In this document: in pieces, positions 54,646 to 63,314 of the stretch | Layout: the number at the start of each line of letters is the position of its first letter | Numbering within the stretch: the stretch's first letter is position 1 | Assembly: GCF_013410065.1 (NCBI RefSeq) | Contig: NZ_JACCCW010000001.1 | Location: forward strand, 1,545,187-1,609,186 | Source: Granulicella arctica | Lineage (GTDB): Bacteria; Acidobacteriota; Terriglobia; Terriglobales; Acidobacteriaceae | Length of the DNA: 64,000 nucleotides | Direction: 5' to 3' | Translations under genes and position numbers: made by a program | The notes under the pieces: model-generated | Told to the model about the DNA's origin: nothing | The model's database searches: none | What the model saw: the letters and a program-made list of their open reading frames with translations, nothing else

Positions 54646-55092
54646 CTAGCGAGGGTTGTTGGTCGTAGAGTCTCCATTTGGCCTGGCAAGGTTCTGCTTG
54701 GCCGACTGCTCCCGGAGAAGGATCCGAAGCGGACTGAGTGGGCCGAGTTGCAGCAACTGAAACTTCATCCTCTTTACAATGCCCAATGGAAGCTTTTCCA
54801 GTATTGCGTCCGCCTCTTCTATCGAGGTGACGTTCAATAGGAACACCACGCCATTGCCGTCCTGCCTGAACCACCATTGGTCGATCTTTCCCTCCAAATA
54901 GAGATTTACGGTATCCCGCACCTCGTTTGGCATGATCGTTTTCATTTCTTCGGTCGTGATCGGGGCTGTGAGACTTCCAATGGCGAGGATCTTCGTCGTT
55001 GGAACTGTGGGTGTCGTGTGAGCTGCTTGTGCTGTCATGGGTATTGGAAGAAGTGCGGCAGTAAGAGCCAGGACGCTAGATACATGTCTCAT
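54646..55092 (-). CDS. Secreted small protein, muconolactone-isomerase/YciI-like domain suspected
   Basis: This 148-residue protein has a signal peptide (LALTAALLPIPMTAQA) and then a compact domain (IDQWWFRQDGNGVVFLLNVTSIEEADAILEKLPLGI, with FQLLQLGPLSPLRILL) that resembles dimeric alpha+beta barrel proteins of the muconolactone-isomerase or YciI kind. Catalytic residues are not visible. It lies next to a hydrolase gene on the same strand (23-base gap) and may share its transcript. Function unknown. Confidence 0.65.
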   Translation of the reverse strand: MRHVSSVLALTAALLPIPMTAQAAHTTPTVPTTKILAIGSLTAPITTEEMKTIMPNEVRDTVNLYLEGKIDQWWFRQDGNGVVFLLNVTSIEEADAILEKLPLGIVKRMKFQLLQLGPLSPLRILLREQSAKQNLARPNGDSTTNNPR

Positions 55093-55115
55093 CGAAGTGT
55101 CCGTCAGGGTACGGG

Positions 55116-56258
55116 TTAAATGGTATTTACGGTGCGCAGGAACTTCACGAGTTGGTCACTGACCTCGGCAGAGGCTTCGTGCTGAACCCAGTGACCGACA
55201 TTGTCGATCTCGACATTCCCAATGAGGCCGGGGAGGCCAGAGCGGAGCTTTTCGAAGGGAGGATATAGCACCCCGAGACCATCGGCCTTACCTGAAACGT
55301 AAAAGGAAGGTTGAGTGACCTTCGCTCCCTTCCAGGCCCCGGACAGATAGAAGTAGGGTTCCGCAGCGCGGTAGTAGTTCAATGCACCGTGAAAGCCGGT
55401 GCGCTGGAATTCAGCGATGTTGTGAGTGACATAATCGCGTTCGACCCAGGACGGCAGCGGCCCCGGAGCCGGACGATGAAGGCTCCGTGCAGGATCCATT
55501 GGGTTCCAGCGCGTTTCTACAGGCGCAGAACCCGAGGCCCAATAGAGCATCCCTGGAATCGTGACCGCGGCATCGGCCCAGATTTGATCGGCTTCCGGCT
55601 TCATCTGTTCGAACATGTAGAAATCGTTCTGGTGGCCGGACTTTCGCATGCGCTCGAAAACGCTCACATCTCCACGAGGAACGTAAGGAACACTCATGCA
55701 AAACACAGCTTTGAAGCGGTCGGGACGCATCAGCGCAGCGTTCCACGCATGAGTTGCACCCCAGTCATGACCAACGATGACAGCGCTCGGGATGTTCAAT
55801 GCGTCAAGCAAGCCGACAAGATCACCAGCCGTATGTAACGGCGTGTAAAGGCTTGCATCAGCAGGGGCCGAGCTTCGTCCACAGCCGCGCATATCCGGAG
55901 CGATGGCTCGGTATCCAGCCGTAGCAACGGCGTTCATCTGTCGACGCCAGGTATATGACGTATCGGGGAACCCATGGCAGAAAAGAACAGCCGGCCCCTC
56001 TCCCTGTTCGGTCACGTGTAAAGAGATGCCATTCGTAGCGATGTCGGACTCTTTGACGGGTGAACCATCAACGCTTGAGAGGCCATCCGCCCTCGCGACG
56101 CGACCGAGTAGAACGCCTGCCCCGAGTGCTGTACCGCCTGCTATGAAGGAACGGCGCGAGATTGTGGTGTTCGAAGCCGCTGATTGGTTTACTGCCGGAA
56201 TGAGTGCCGTCGTATCTGCTTCGGCTCGCCACCGTGGATCCATTTCATTTCTGTTCAT
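55116..56258 (-). CDS. Tat-exported alpha/beta hydrolase, epoxide-hydrolase type
   Basis: This 380-residue protein has a twin-arginine signal (TISRRSFIAGGTALGAGVLLG) and an epoxide-hydrolase domain: HGFP oxyanion motif, nucleophile Asp in VGHDWGATHAW, a lid with PGMLYWASGSAP, and catalytic His in VGHWVQHE. Asp instead of Ser as nucleophile points to epoxide or related hydrolysis through an ester intermediate. ATG 56258 has GAGG eight bases upstream and is preferred to GTG 56267. It is a paralogue of the hydrolase half of the protein at 60415 (shared MKPEADQ.WADAA...PGM.YW.SG blocks). Confidence 0.87.
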   Translation of the reverse strand: MNRNEMDPRWRAEADTTALIPAVNQSAASNTTISRRSFIAGGTALGAGVLLGRVARADGLSSVDGSPVKESDIATNGISLHVTEQGEGPAVLFCHGFPDTSYTWRRQMNAVATAGYRAIAPDMRGCGRSSAPADASLYTPLHTAGDLVGLLDALNIPSAVIVGHDWGATHAWNAALMRPDRFKAVFCMSVPYVPRGDVSVFERMRKSGHQNDFYMFEQMKPEADQIWADAAVTIPGMLYWASGSAPVETRWNPMDPARSLHRPAPGPLPSWVERDYVTHNIAEFQRTGFHGALNYYRAAEPYFYLSGAWKGAKVTQPSFYVSGKADGLGVLYPPFEKLRSGLPGLIGNVEIDNVGHWVQHEASAEVSDQLVKFLRTVNTI

Positions 56259-56347
56259 GATGTTCACCTCATTGTTCTCGCTACTGACTCTGACAAATCG
56301 CTCGACTTTTTACCGACACACCCACGTTCTGGCTGAATGGTTGACGT

Positions 56348-57559
56348 CTACAAACTTCTTGCTTTGACCCACGAGCGGATGGCTTGGACGCTTTCCGCTT
56401 TAAGCTCGAGAGGCAGCCAGTGGCCGGCCGGCAGACTCGTCACGGAAAGCTCTTTGCAGGTGTTGCGCATAGGCTCGCCGACACGATTGTGATTGATGTC
56501 GCAGAGTCCATCGAAATCGCCATTAAGAAACAGTACGGGTTGATGGAGACGACCGTGGTCGGGAGCAGCGTGAGCGTAAGCCAAGTTTGCGGTGTCGTTC
56601 AAGTACCAGGAGTTGCCCGGACGGAAACCGGTGACGCGGAACGCTTCGACGAGCGCGTCAAAGTCGGCGGCTGGCCAGAGCGCGGGATCGGGTGTAACCG
56701 CTGGAGCGTGGTGGGCCGAACCGAACCAACCTCCATTGCGCGTCACCAACGCGGATCGGTAGAGTTTGCCGACGGACGCAGGGTTCCCACTTCGATAAAT
56801 GGCAGCCAGCGAGGCTGGGATATCCGCATTGAAGTCAGTGACCGTTTGGTCGAAGTGGGTTAGATAGAAGCGGTAATAGTCCCATTGTCCATCCGGATAT
56901 TGGTCTTCGGGATACAGCTTCCTGTCGACCAGCGGGAGAAGACTGGGCAACGCGAAAGCCTCAGGGGAATACGGGACCGAAACGAAAACAACACCACGAC
57001 TGCGCTTTGCGTGATGCGCCGCCAAAGCTCCGACGACTGGGCTTCCCAAATCGTGCCCCACCCAGATCGCAGGGCGCGCTCCCAAGTGGTCATGAAGCTC
57101 GATCATGTCCTGAACAATTTCGCGAAGCGCATAAGCATCGGAGGCAGTCGGCATCGACGATGCACCATAGCCGCGCATGTCTGGCGCGACGCAATGCCAG
57201 CCCTCGGAGGCAAATGCCTCGACCTGTGCCCGCCAAACCAACCCGATCCCAGGCCAGCCATGCAGGAAGATCATGAGAGGTCCGTCAAGAGGTCCGGCTT
57301 CCCAGTAGCGTGTCGTGTGACGAGGCGTGCTGAAAGTGTGCGAGGCTAGCCCAGACTTTTCCTGTGCCGTGACCGCCTGCGTCGCTGCTGCTTCAACTGT
57401 TCGACCGAGCAAGAGGCTAGCTCCAATGGCAGTCCCGGCCCCAAGGAAGGCGCGGCGAGAGAGAGCTGACTCAGGAACCGGATGCTTTCCTCCGATTACC
57501 GGCATCATAGGCCTGTCTTGTTCGAAGTTTATCCGGGGGTTCCTTTCGTTACCGCTCAT
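56348..57559 (-). CDS. Tat-exported alpha/beta hydrolase, epoxide-hydrolase-like
   Basis: This 403-residue protein has a twin-arginine signal (ALSRRAFLGAGTAIGASLLLG) and a hydrolase domain with HGWPG, nucleophile Asp in VGHDLGSPVVG, and His in LPAGHWLPLE. A long lid (LYPEDQYPDGQWDYYRFY) separates it from the neighbour at 55116. AAGGAGAGCCCC precedes ATG. Substrate unknown; the two adjacent Tat-exported hydrolases may act on similar periplasmic compounds. Confidence 0.87.
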   Translation of the reverse strand: MSGNERNPRINFEQDRPMMPVIGGKHPVPESALSRRAFLGAGTAIGASLLLGRTVEAAATQAVTAQEKSGLASHTFSTPRHTTRYWEAGPLDGPLMIFLHGWPGIGLVWRAQVEAFASEGWHCVAPDMRGYGASSMPTASDAYALREIVQDMIELHDHLGARPAIWVGHDLGSPVVGALAAHHAKRSRGVVFVSVPYSPEAFALPSLLPLVDRKLYPEDQYPDGQWDYYRFYLTHFDQTVTDFNADIPASLAAIYRSGNPASVGKLYRSALVTRNGGWFGSAHHAPAVTPDPALWPAADFDALVEAFRVTGFRPGNSWYLNDTANLAYAHAAPDHGRLHQPVLFLNGDFDGLCDINHNRVGEPMRNTCKELSVTSLPAGHWLPLELKAESVQAIRSWVKARSL

Positions 57560-57631
57560 GGGGCTCTCCTTATGCGTCTTTGTACTCCGTCTATGAATTC
57601 GTAGCTACCGCTAAAACTAGCTTTCCCATGT

Positions 57632-58495
57632 TTAGCGGGCTGCGAGCATGGCTTTCACCACGTCTTCAGGTGCGTCAATCTGAGGCCAGTGTCCAGCAGG
57701 TAGCGTGACGAGGGTTGCGTTCGCTAGTTTGGCAACCAGATCTTGTGCCACTCCTGTATTGAGGTAAGGATCAGTCTCCCCCCAGACCAATTGGAATGGT
57801 ATGTCGAGACGCTTCAAAGAGGGTAAACGCGCGTCATTGCGGTGAACTTCATCGAAGAGCTCACCCGTCACTCTAGCAAAGGCGAGACCGGCACTTGGCG
57901 TCTGCCTGAAGTTCCCATCGATGATAGGCGCTAAGAACTCCTCGTAGTGCTTCGCCTGGAGTTCAGAAAGCCCTGTCTTGAATTGCCCGCGCTGGAAGTT
58001 CAGAATCCACGCAAATTCTTTGGGGTCGGTCACCATGGCTCTCGTCATCGCGGCCAGGCTGGTTGTCGCGAACAACTCGATGAATTCAGGAAGCCTAAGT
58101 GACGGAGCCGTACCGTAGAAGCAGTTAAACAAGCAGACGCTGGAGGTTCGCTCAGGATGCTTCAGGGCGAAGTTGATTGCCGTCGGACCGCCCGCGTCGT
58201 GCGCTACAGGAACGATCTGCTCTAAGTTGAGGACGTCAACTACGGCTTCGAGGTCCGTCAGTTGCTGCTCAAAGCTGTAGGTGAATTGCGGAGACTTGTC
58301 AGATCCCCCGAAACCCAGAAAATCGAACGTCACGACACGGCGGCCAGCTCTCGCCATCAACGGTGCCCATTCGTCGAAGATATGAAGATTATCGGGGAAA
58401 CCGTGCAGCGCCACATACGCGGGACCTGCGCCCGGATAGTCACGGACAAGGAGATTGCCCTGTCCCTGGTTGATTCGGTGTTCTTGATATTCCAT
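57632..58495 (-). CDS. Alpha/beta hydrolase, haloalkane-dehalogenase/epoxide-hydrolase branch
   Basis: This 287-residue cytoplasmic protein has HGFPDN, nucleophile Asp in VAHDAGGPTAINFAL, an acid in VWGETDPYLN and His in AGHWPQIDAPE. FDFLGFGGSDKSPQFTYSFEQQLTDLEAVV resembles the dehalogenase-type group. MEYQEH at 58495 has GGAGG five to six bases upstream; the frame runs to 58552. It is the third hydrolase in a row on this strand. Confidence 0.87.
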   Translation of the reverse strand: MEYQEHRINQGQGNLLVRDYPGAGPAYVALHGFPDNLHIFDEWAPLMARAGRRVVTFDFLGFGGSDKSPQFTYSFEQQLTDLEAVVDVLNLEQIVPVAHDAGGPTAINFALKHPERTSSVCLFNCFYGTAPSLRLPEFIELFATTSLAAMTRAMVTDPKEFAWILNFQRGQFKTGLSELQAKHYEEFLAPIIDGNFRQTPSAGLAFARVTGELFDEVHRNDARLPSLKRLDIPFQLVWGETDPYLNTGVAQDLVAKLANATLVTLPAGHWPQIDAPEDVVKAMLAAR

Positions 58496-58657
58496 GATGC
58501 CTCCGTATGCATGGTCTGGAAAGCCGAGGTGCGCGAGGCACGGCCTCTCCATGCAAGGGTAGGAGGATCGTTGGCTGAGAACTTGTCAGATTAGTTTGGA
58601 ATTTGGAAAAACTAGTGGCAATGTCGTACAGCTCGGATCGGAGACCACGACCAGGAG

Positions 58658-59287
58658 CTACGTGTCGAGGAAGCCCCGCTTCACAGCAATCATCACTGCG
58701 TGAGTCCGGTCGTTGGCTCCCAGTTTGGCAAACACGCTTTTCATGTACCCCTTCACCGTCTGTTCGGTGAGGCCCAGGCGGTCAGCGATGATCTTGTTGG
58801 AGCACCCGTCTGCGGCGTTCTGCAGAACTTCGATCTCCCGGGGAGAGAGGTCATCCGAGTTCAGGTGTTCGGCGAGCCCGGTGGCGATCTCCGCAGGTAT
58901 TTTTGTCTGGCCCGCATGGACACAACGTATCGTTTCGATCAAATTGTCGCGCAGCATATCTTTTAGTAGATAGCTAGAGGCACCGGACTTGAGAGCTCTG
59001 CTGGCTTGGATGTCGCCAGAATAAGTCGTCAGGACCACGATCTTCGCCTGCGGAAATTCATTGCGAATAGAGACGAGCGCCTCCATGCCATTCATTCTGG
59101 GCATTTGAAGGTCCATCAAGGTCACATCCGGACGCAGTCTTCGATACGACTCAACCGCCTCTTGGCCGTCCTTGGCCTCGCCGACGAGTTCCATGTCGGT
59201 CTCTTGCAAGAGCGCGAACGCTATTCCATCGCGAACAAGCGGATGGTCGTCAGCACACAGCACTCTGATGCGGTTGTGATTCAGCAT
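58658..59287 (-). CDS. NarL/FixJ-type response regulator
   Basis: This 209-residue protein has a receiver domain (VLCADDHPLVRDGIAFAL, phosphoacceptor Asp in VTLMDLQMPRMNG, Lys in SSYLLKDM) and a LuxR-type helix-turn-helix (LSPREIEVLQNAADGCSNKIIADRLGLTEQTVKGYMKSVFAKLG). The start at 59287 (MLNHNRI, GGGGAT upstream) is preferred to 59422. No histidine kinase gene is in the window, so its partner is elsewhere. Hydrolase genes on both sides may be its targets. Confidence 0.9.
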   Translation of the reverse strand: MLNHNRIRVLCADDHPLVRDGIAFALLQETDMELVGEAKDGQEAVESYRRLRPDVTLMDLQMPRMNGMEALVSIRNEFPQAKIVVLTTYSGDIQASRALKSGASSYLLKDMLRDNLIETIRCVHAGQTKIPAEIATGLAEHLNSDDLSPREIEVLQNAADGCSNKIIADRLGLTEQTVKGYMKSVFAKLGANDRTHAVMIAVKRGFLDT

Positions 59288-59542
59288 ATCTTGATCCCCA
59301 AAAGAGTGAGCGGCAGACGTCAGGAGATACCCAGATAAGTCATTTTCGCATTTCCTCAATGTACGGCGCAATCGACCGTATCGAAGCGGCACTTGAGACC
59401 GGCCATCCGCAGCTTGGGACAACGGTCGTGCTCACGGGCACGAAAAATGATCGCGGCGGCAAAGAACCCGCTGCAAGATGCAACGACGATTGAAGACGTG
59501 ATGCATTCGAGTGCCTGGCGCACTCAATGCGAGGAGGAAGTT

Positions 59543-60364
59543 TTGTCGACGATCAAGGTAACAGACGGAGTGGATCTCTTCTACAAGGACTGGGGCACAG
59601 GCCAACCAGTTGTGTTCTGCCACGGGTGGCCCCTGACGGCTGATGCGTGGGACCCGCAGATGCTCTTTCTTGTCAACGAGGGCTACAGGGTCATTGCGCA
59701 TGATCGGCGAAGCCACGGACGCTCGACTCAGGTCGGAATCAACAACACGATGGATGCCTACGCTGACGACTTGGCGGCTCTCATCGAATTCCTCGAACTC
59801 CGCAATGTGATCTTGGTTGGGCATTCGACCGGCGGCGGCGAGGTGGTCCGTTATATAGCCCGACACGGTTGCGATCATGTGGCGAAGGCTGTTCTGATCG
59901 GCTCTGTGCCACCGGTCATGCTGAAGTCCGCCAGTAATCCCGAAGGCACGCCAATGGAGGTCTTCGACGCACTCCGTGAAGGTGTCACTAAGAACCGTTC
60001 CCAATTCTTTAAGGACCTGTCCATACCGTTCTTCGGGTTCAATCGAAACGGCGCAGTCATCTCCGAGGGCGTTCGAGAGCACTTTTGGCTGCAAGGCATG
60101 CTTGGCGGAATCAAGGGAGAGTACGACTGTATCGCTCAGTTCTCTGAGACGGATTTTACCGAGGATCTGAAACAGATAGCGGTTCCCACGTTGCTCCTTC
60201 ACGGAGATGACGATCAAATCGTTCCGTTCGGAGATGCCAGCGTTTTGAGCGCGAAGCTTATCCCGAATTCAACTCTGAAGGTATTTCCAGGTTTGGCCCA
60301 CGGGATGGTCATCACGCACTCGGAATTGATCAACAATGAACTACTCGACTTCATCAAGTCGTAG
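59543..60364 (+). CDS. Alpha/beta hydrolase, non-haem chloroperoxidase-like
   Basis: This 273-residue protein, counted from TTG 59543 with GAGGAGGAAG ahead of it, matches the usual length of the bacterial chloroperoxidase/esterase group. It has KVTDGVDLFYKDWGTGQPVVFCHGWP, nucleophile Ser95 in VGHSTGGGEVVRY, an acid in LHGDDDQIVP and His in GLAHGMVITH. The longer frame from 59393 has no family support. Such enzymes are esterases and, with peracids, can brominate or chlorinate; the natural reaction here is unknown. Confidence 0.88.
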   Translation: MSTIKVTDGVDLFYKDWGTGQPVVFCHGWPLTADAWDPQMLFLVNEGYRVIAHDRRSHGRSTQVGINNTMDAYADDLAALIEFLELRNVILVGHSTGGGEVVRYIARHGCDHVAKAVLIGSVPPVMLKSASNPEGTPMEVFDALREGVTKNRSQFFKDLSIPFFGFNRNGAVISEGVREHFWLQGMLGGIKGEYDCIAQFSETDFTEDLKQIAVPTLLLHGDDDQIVPFGDASVLSAKLIPNSTLKVFPGLAHGMVITHSELINNELLDFIKS

Positions 60365-60414
60365 AACCAATGCTAGAGCAATCCAGATGTCTTGCAATTT
60401 GAGGAACGACAACG

Positions 60415-61806
60415 ATGAAGCACCGCGAGATACAAGCAAATGGAATTACCCTTCATTTCGTTGAGCTAGGCGAAGGCCCTGCGGTTCTCTTTTGTCATGG
60501 ATTTCCAGCGATCTGGTCAAGCTGGAAATCGCAGATGGATGCTGTCGCCAACGCAGGATATCGAGCCATCGCTCTCGACATGCGTGGATACGGAAGAAGC
60601 TCCGCTCCTGTAGAGGCCGAAGCCTATACACCGTACGAGACGGTCGGTGATCTTGTGGCTGTACTGGATGCGGTCGAGGTAGAGACTGCGACGGTCGTGG
60701 GACACGACTTCGGTGCAAATGTCGCTTGGAACGCAGCGATGATGCGGCCTGATCGCTTCACTGCGGTCTGCTGCTTGAGCGTCCAGTATCGGCAGCCGGG
60801 TGGACCGAGTTTCTTGGATAAGTTGCGCGCCGCTGGAAAGGACCAGTTCTACTGGTTCCAAATGATGAAGCCAGAGGCAGACCAGGCTTGGGCAGATGCG
60901 GCAACATCGGTTCCCGGAATGGTTTACTGGTCGTCCGGCGAAGCACCGGAAGACACTCGATGGAATCCGTTCGACACTTCCCGGAGTCTCTTGCGACCGG
61001 CACCCTCGGACTCGAGAACAATCAAGTCGAACTCTGGATACATCGCAGAAACCGTCGCCGTATTCGAAAGCACTGGCTTTCATGGTGCCCTTAACTATTA
61101 CCGTTCAATCGACCACTTCACTCAGCATTCCACAGCTTTCGCTGGAGCCAGGATCGGGCAACCATCAATGTTCTTGGCAGGCACGCTCGATGGTTTGAAC
61201 CTCGTTGCACAACCGAACGCCGAATCGATGCGCAGCAATCTTACCGACCTTCGCAGTTTCGTGATGTTGGAAGGGGTTGGACACTGGCCGCAGTTGGAAG
61301 CGCCCGCACGAACGAATGAGTCGTTGATCGCATTTCTGCAGGAACTTGATGAGGAGACAACGATGTCCGAATCCCATGCCTTAAGCCCCTTCGCCTCCTT
61401 GAAGATTAATCACTCGGCGATCCGTGTGCCAGACTTCGACACTGCAGCTACCTGGTACAAGGAGAAACTCGACTTTCGAGTGAAGCAATCCTTGTCTTTT
61501 GCCGGGCTTACGTTCGCCTTTGTTTATCCGGCTGGTGATGACGGCTTCCACTTCGAGCTCTTGGCCGGTCCTGGCGCCGAAGAGCGCCCGCCTTACAAGG
61601 ACCTGCATGACAGCTACAAAATGTCTGGCTGGCATCACCCGGGTTTCAGCGTCGACAGTGTTGACGATACAATTGCCGAGCTCAAGCGTCGCGGCGCAAC
61701 TATCGTTAGCGAACCACATGACGTAACCGCAATGGGGCTTCGAGTCGCATTCTTTGCGGACCCCTGGGGTAACCTCTTCGAGGTGATCCAGCAGATCGGC
61801 AAGTAG
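60415..61806 (+). CDS. Fusion: epoxide-hydrolase-type domain plus glyoxalase (VOC) domain
   Basis: Residues 1-312 form an epoxide-hydrolase domain: HGFP at 28-31, nucleophile Asp98 in VGHDFGANVAW and His290 in GVGHWPQL. Residues 325-463 form a VOC domain with a glyoxalase-like metal set: His333, Glu381, His407 or 408, and Glu456. The join is ELDEETTMSESHAL. Met317 is preceded by GAGGAGACAACG, very like GAGGAACGACAACG before the true start, so the VOC part may also be made alone, and the fusion looks like two genes that lost a stop codon. The first half is a paralogue of the Tat protein at 55116 but lacks a signal. Confidence 0.85.
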   Translation: MKHREIQANGITLHFVELGEGPAVLFCHGFPAIWSSWKSQMDAVANAGYRAIALDMRGYGRSSAPVEAEAYTPYETVGDLVAVLDAVEVETATVVGHDFGANVAWNAAMMRPDRFTAVCCLSVQYRQPGGPSFLDKLRAAGKDQFYWFQMMKPEADQAWADAATSVPGMVYWSSGEAPEDTRWNPFDTSRSLLRPAPSDSRTIKSNSGYIAETVAVFESTGFHGALNYYRSIDHFTQHSTAFAGARIGQPSMFLAGTLDGLNLVAQPNAESMRSNLTDLRSFVMLEGVGHWPQLEAPARTNESLIAFLQELDEETTMSESHALSPFASLKINHSAIRVPDFDTAATWYKEKLDFRVKQSLSFAGLTFAFVYPAGDDGFHFELLAGPGAEERPPYKDLHDSYKMSGWHHPGFSVDSVDDTIAELKRRGATIVSEPHDVTAMGLRVAFFADPWGNLFEVIQQIGK

Positions 61807-61835
61807 CTTACATACTCATTGACCGCCCACACTCC

Positions 61836-61857
61836 AGGCGGCTCTCGAGAGCTGCCT
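61836..61857 (+). terminator. Rho-independent terminator
   Basis: AGGCGGCTCTCGAGAGCTGCCT forms a stem with one mismatch and is followed by TATTTGTTTTC, a U-rich tail. It lies 30 bases after the fusion gene. Confidence 0.7.
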
Positions 61858-62019
61858 TATTTGTTTTCATGGGCAGCCAGCTCCTATGCCACTGCGGGCT
61901 TGTTGTTCCAAAGCAGGACAAATTCGGACAAGATCCTTACATTTCAATTTTGTAGTCTGCGCTAAAGGGCTTGGGGCGTGCAGGCGAGGCTCGTTAACTT
62001 CGAAGCGGAGAGCACAGTC

Positions 62020-62763
62020 ATGAAAGATCCAAAGGCCTCCACCTTACTCCAGCAAACCGATACCAACGTATTAGTGCAGCTTGCTCGCTCCGGCGATTGC
62101 GATGCCTTCACTGAATTGATGCTCAGACACGACAGCATTGTGCGTCGCACGGCCTACTCCATTCTCAAGAATCTCGAAGACGCTGAAGACGTCGCACAAG
62201 AGTCTTACCTCAAAGTCTTCAGAAAGGTTCATACCTTCGAGGGATCATCAAAATTTTCAACTTGGTTGACGCGGATTGTCATCAACACAAGTCTGATGCG
62301 TTTGCGTCAGAAACGCTCCCGTCCAGCGTTTTCTCTTGAAGAGTTAACGGATGGAGATGTGTCTTCATTCCTACCACTGGCGGACCCATGCCTCGATCCG
62401 GAACAACACTCTTGTACGGCGGACTTAAGGACGCGCTTGTATGAGGCTGTTTGCAAGTTACCCACGCAGTTGAGAGAAATTGCCGAAGATCAGATATACG
62501 CAGAGTTACCCATCAAGGATCTAGCGGACAGGAGGGGCATCACGGTCGCTGCAGCCAAGTCACGCGCCTACCGCGCTCGCAAGATTTTGTTCGGATCTCT
62601 TCAACCGCCCCCGAGTCGGCTTAAGGCCACTCGCGGTGTCGCCGCAATGAACGCAAGTAGGGAGACTTGTCCCCTTATTTCACCGAAAACAGATCATTGG
62701 CGCAATGAAGCGGCGCTCGATATGCAACGTGATCGTGTTCGGGATGGCCAAACGGTCTCCTGA
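62020..62763 (+). CDS. ECF-type RNA polymerase sigma factor
   Basis: This 247-residue protein has region 2 (DAFTELMLRHDSIVRRTAYSILKNLEDAEDVAQESYLKVFRKVHTF, about 30-95) and region 4 (YEAVCKLPTQLREIAEDQIYAELPIKDLADRRGITVAAAKSRAYRARKIL, about 145-195). A 50-residue tail is unlike known domains. MKDPKAS at 62020 has GGAGAG upstream; the frame begins at GTG 61978. No anti-sigma gene is adjacent, so the factor may be regulated by a distant protein or by its tail. Confidence 0.85.
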   Translation: MKDPKASTLLQQTDTNVLVQLARSGDCDAFTELMLRHDSIVRRTAYSILKNLEDAEDVAQESYLKVFRKVHTFEGSSKFSTWLTRIVINTSLMRLRQKRSRPAFSLEELTDGDVSSFLPLADPCLDPEQHSCTADLRTRLYEAVCKLPTQLREIAEDQIYAELPIKDLADRRGITVAAAKSRAYRARKILFGSLQPPPSRLKATRGVAAMNASRETCPLISPKTDHWRNEAALDMQRDRVRDGQTVS

Positions 62764-62899
62764 AAAAAGTACGGCGACGGCAATAGCCTCTGCTAGAACA
62801 GCCGCCGCATTACGTCGGCGTTGAAAGGTGAGCCGGTATGAATCCGTCGTACGGACAACATCTTTCAACAAATTCACAAAGCTATAGGACTGCTAATTA

Positions 62900-63149
62900 A
62901 TGAAAATCGCATTTGTCACACTCCCCGTCACCGGCCATCTAAATGCCATGGCCGCGCTGGCTCTGAAGGTTCAATCCCGCCGACACGACGTTGTCCTCCT
63001 CTCAACTTTGGATGCGAAGGAACGTGTGCTCTCGACCGGTCTCGGATCCCTCCTACCGTCAAAATGCAGTCGAGATCGGCAATCGACTCAAGGATCTGAA
63101 TGCTCCGTGCATCGCAGCGGAACTGATCGAACGCGCCTTTGTTTCGTAA
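62900..63149 (+). pseudogene. Glycosyltransferase (UGT/MGT type) with most of the gene deleted
   Basis: The first 42 codons (MKIAFVTLPVTGHLNAMAALALKVQ...) are a typical start of macrolide-type UDP-glycosyltransferases. From about 63046 a different frame reads SDPSYRQNAVEIGNRL and then CIAAELIERAFVS before TAA at 63147, which is a typical end of the same family. Some 330-350 codons between are gone and the frame is broken. The original terminator remains at 63157. Confidence 0.75.
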
Positions 63150-63156
63150 GCCGAGG

Positions 63157-63195
63157 CAGGCATCCAACGGACCGATCGGAACCGTTGAATGCCTG
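63157..63195 (+). terminator. Hairpin terminator left from the glycosyltransferase gene
   Basis: CAGGCATCCAACGG and CCGTTGAATGCCTG pair at 13 of 14 positions around an 11-base loop, followed by TTTA. It starts seven bases after the remnant's stop codon. Confidence 0.65.
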
Positions 63196-63314
63196 TTTAC
63201 CCAAAATCCGATTATTGGTGCAAGGAACGGGCGGCGCGAATCTGGAACGATGAGTTTCAGCAGAACCGCGTGGACAACGTCAATAGCTGTCCTACCGAGC
63301 AAAGAGGAGCTTCT

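Noticed and set aside
59432..60217. 261-codon minus-strand open frame
   Set aside because: Antisense to the chloroperoxidase-like gene; the product matches no family.
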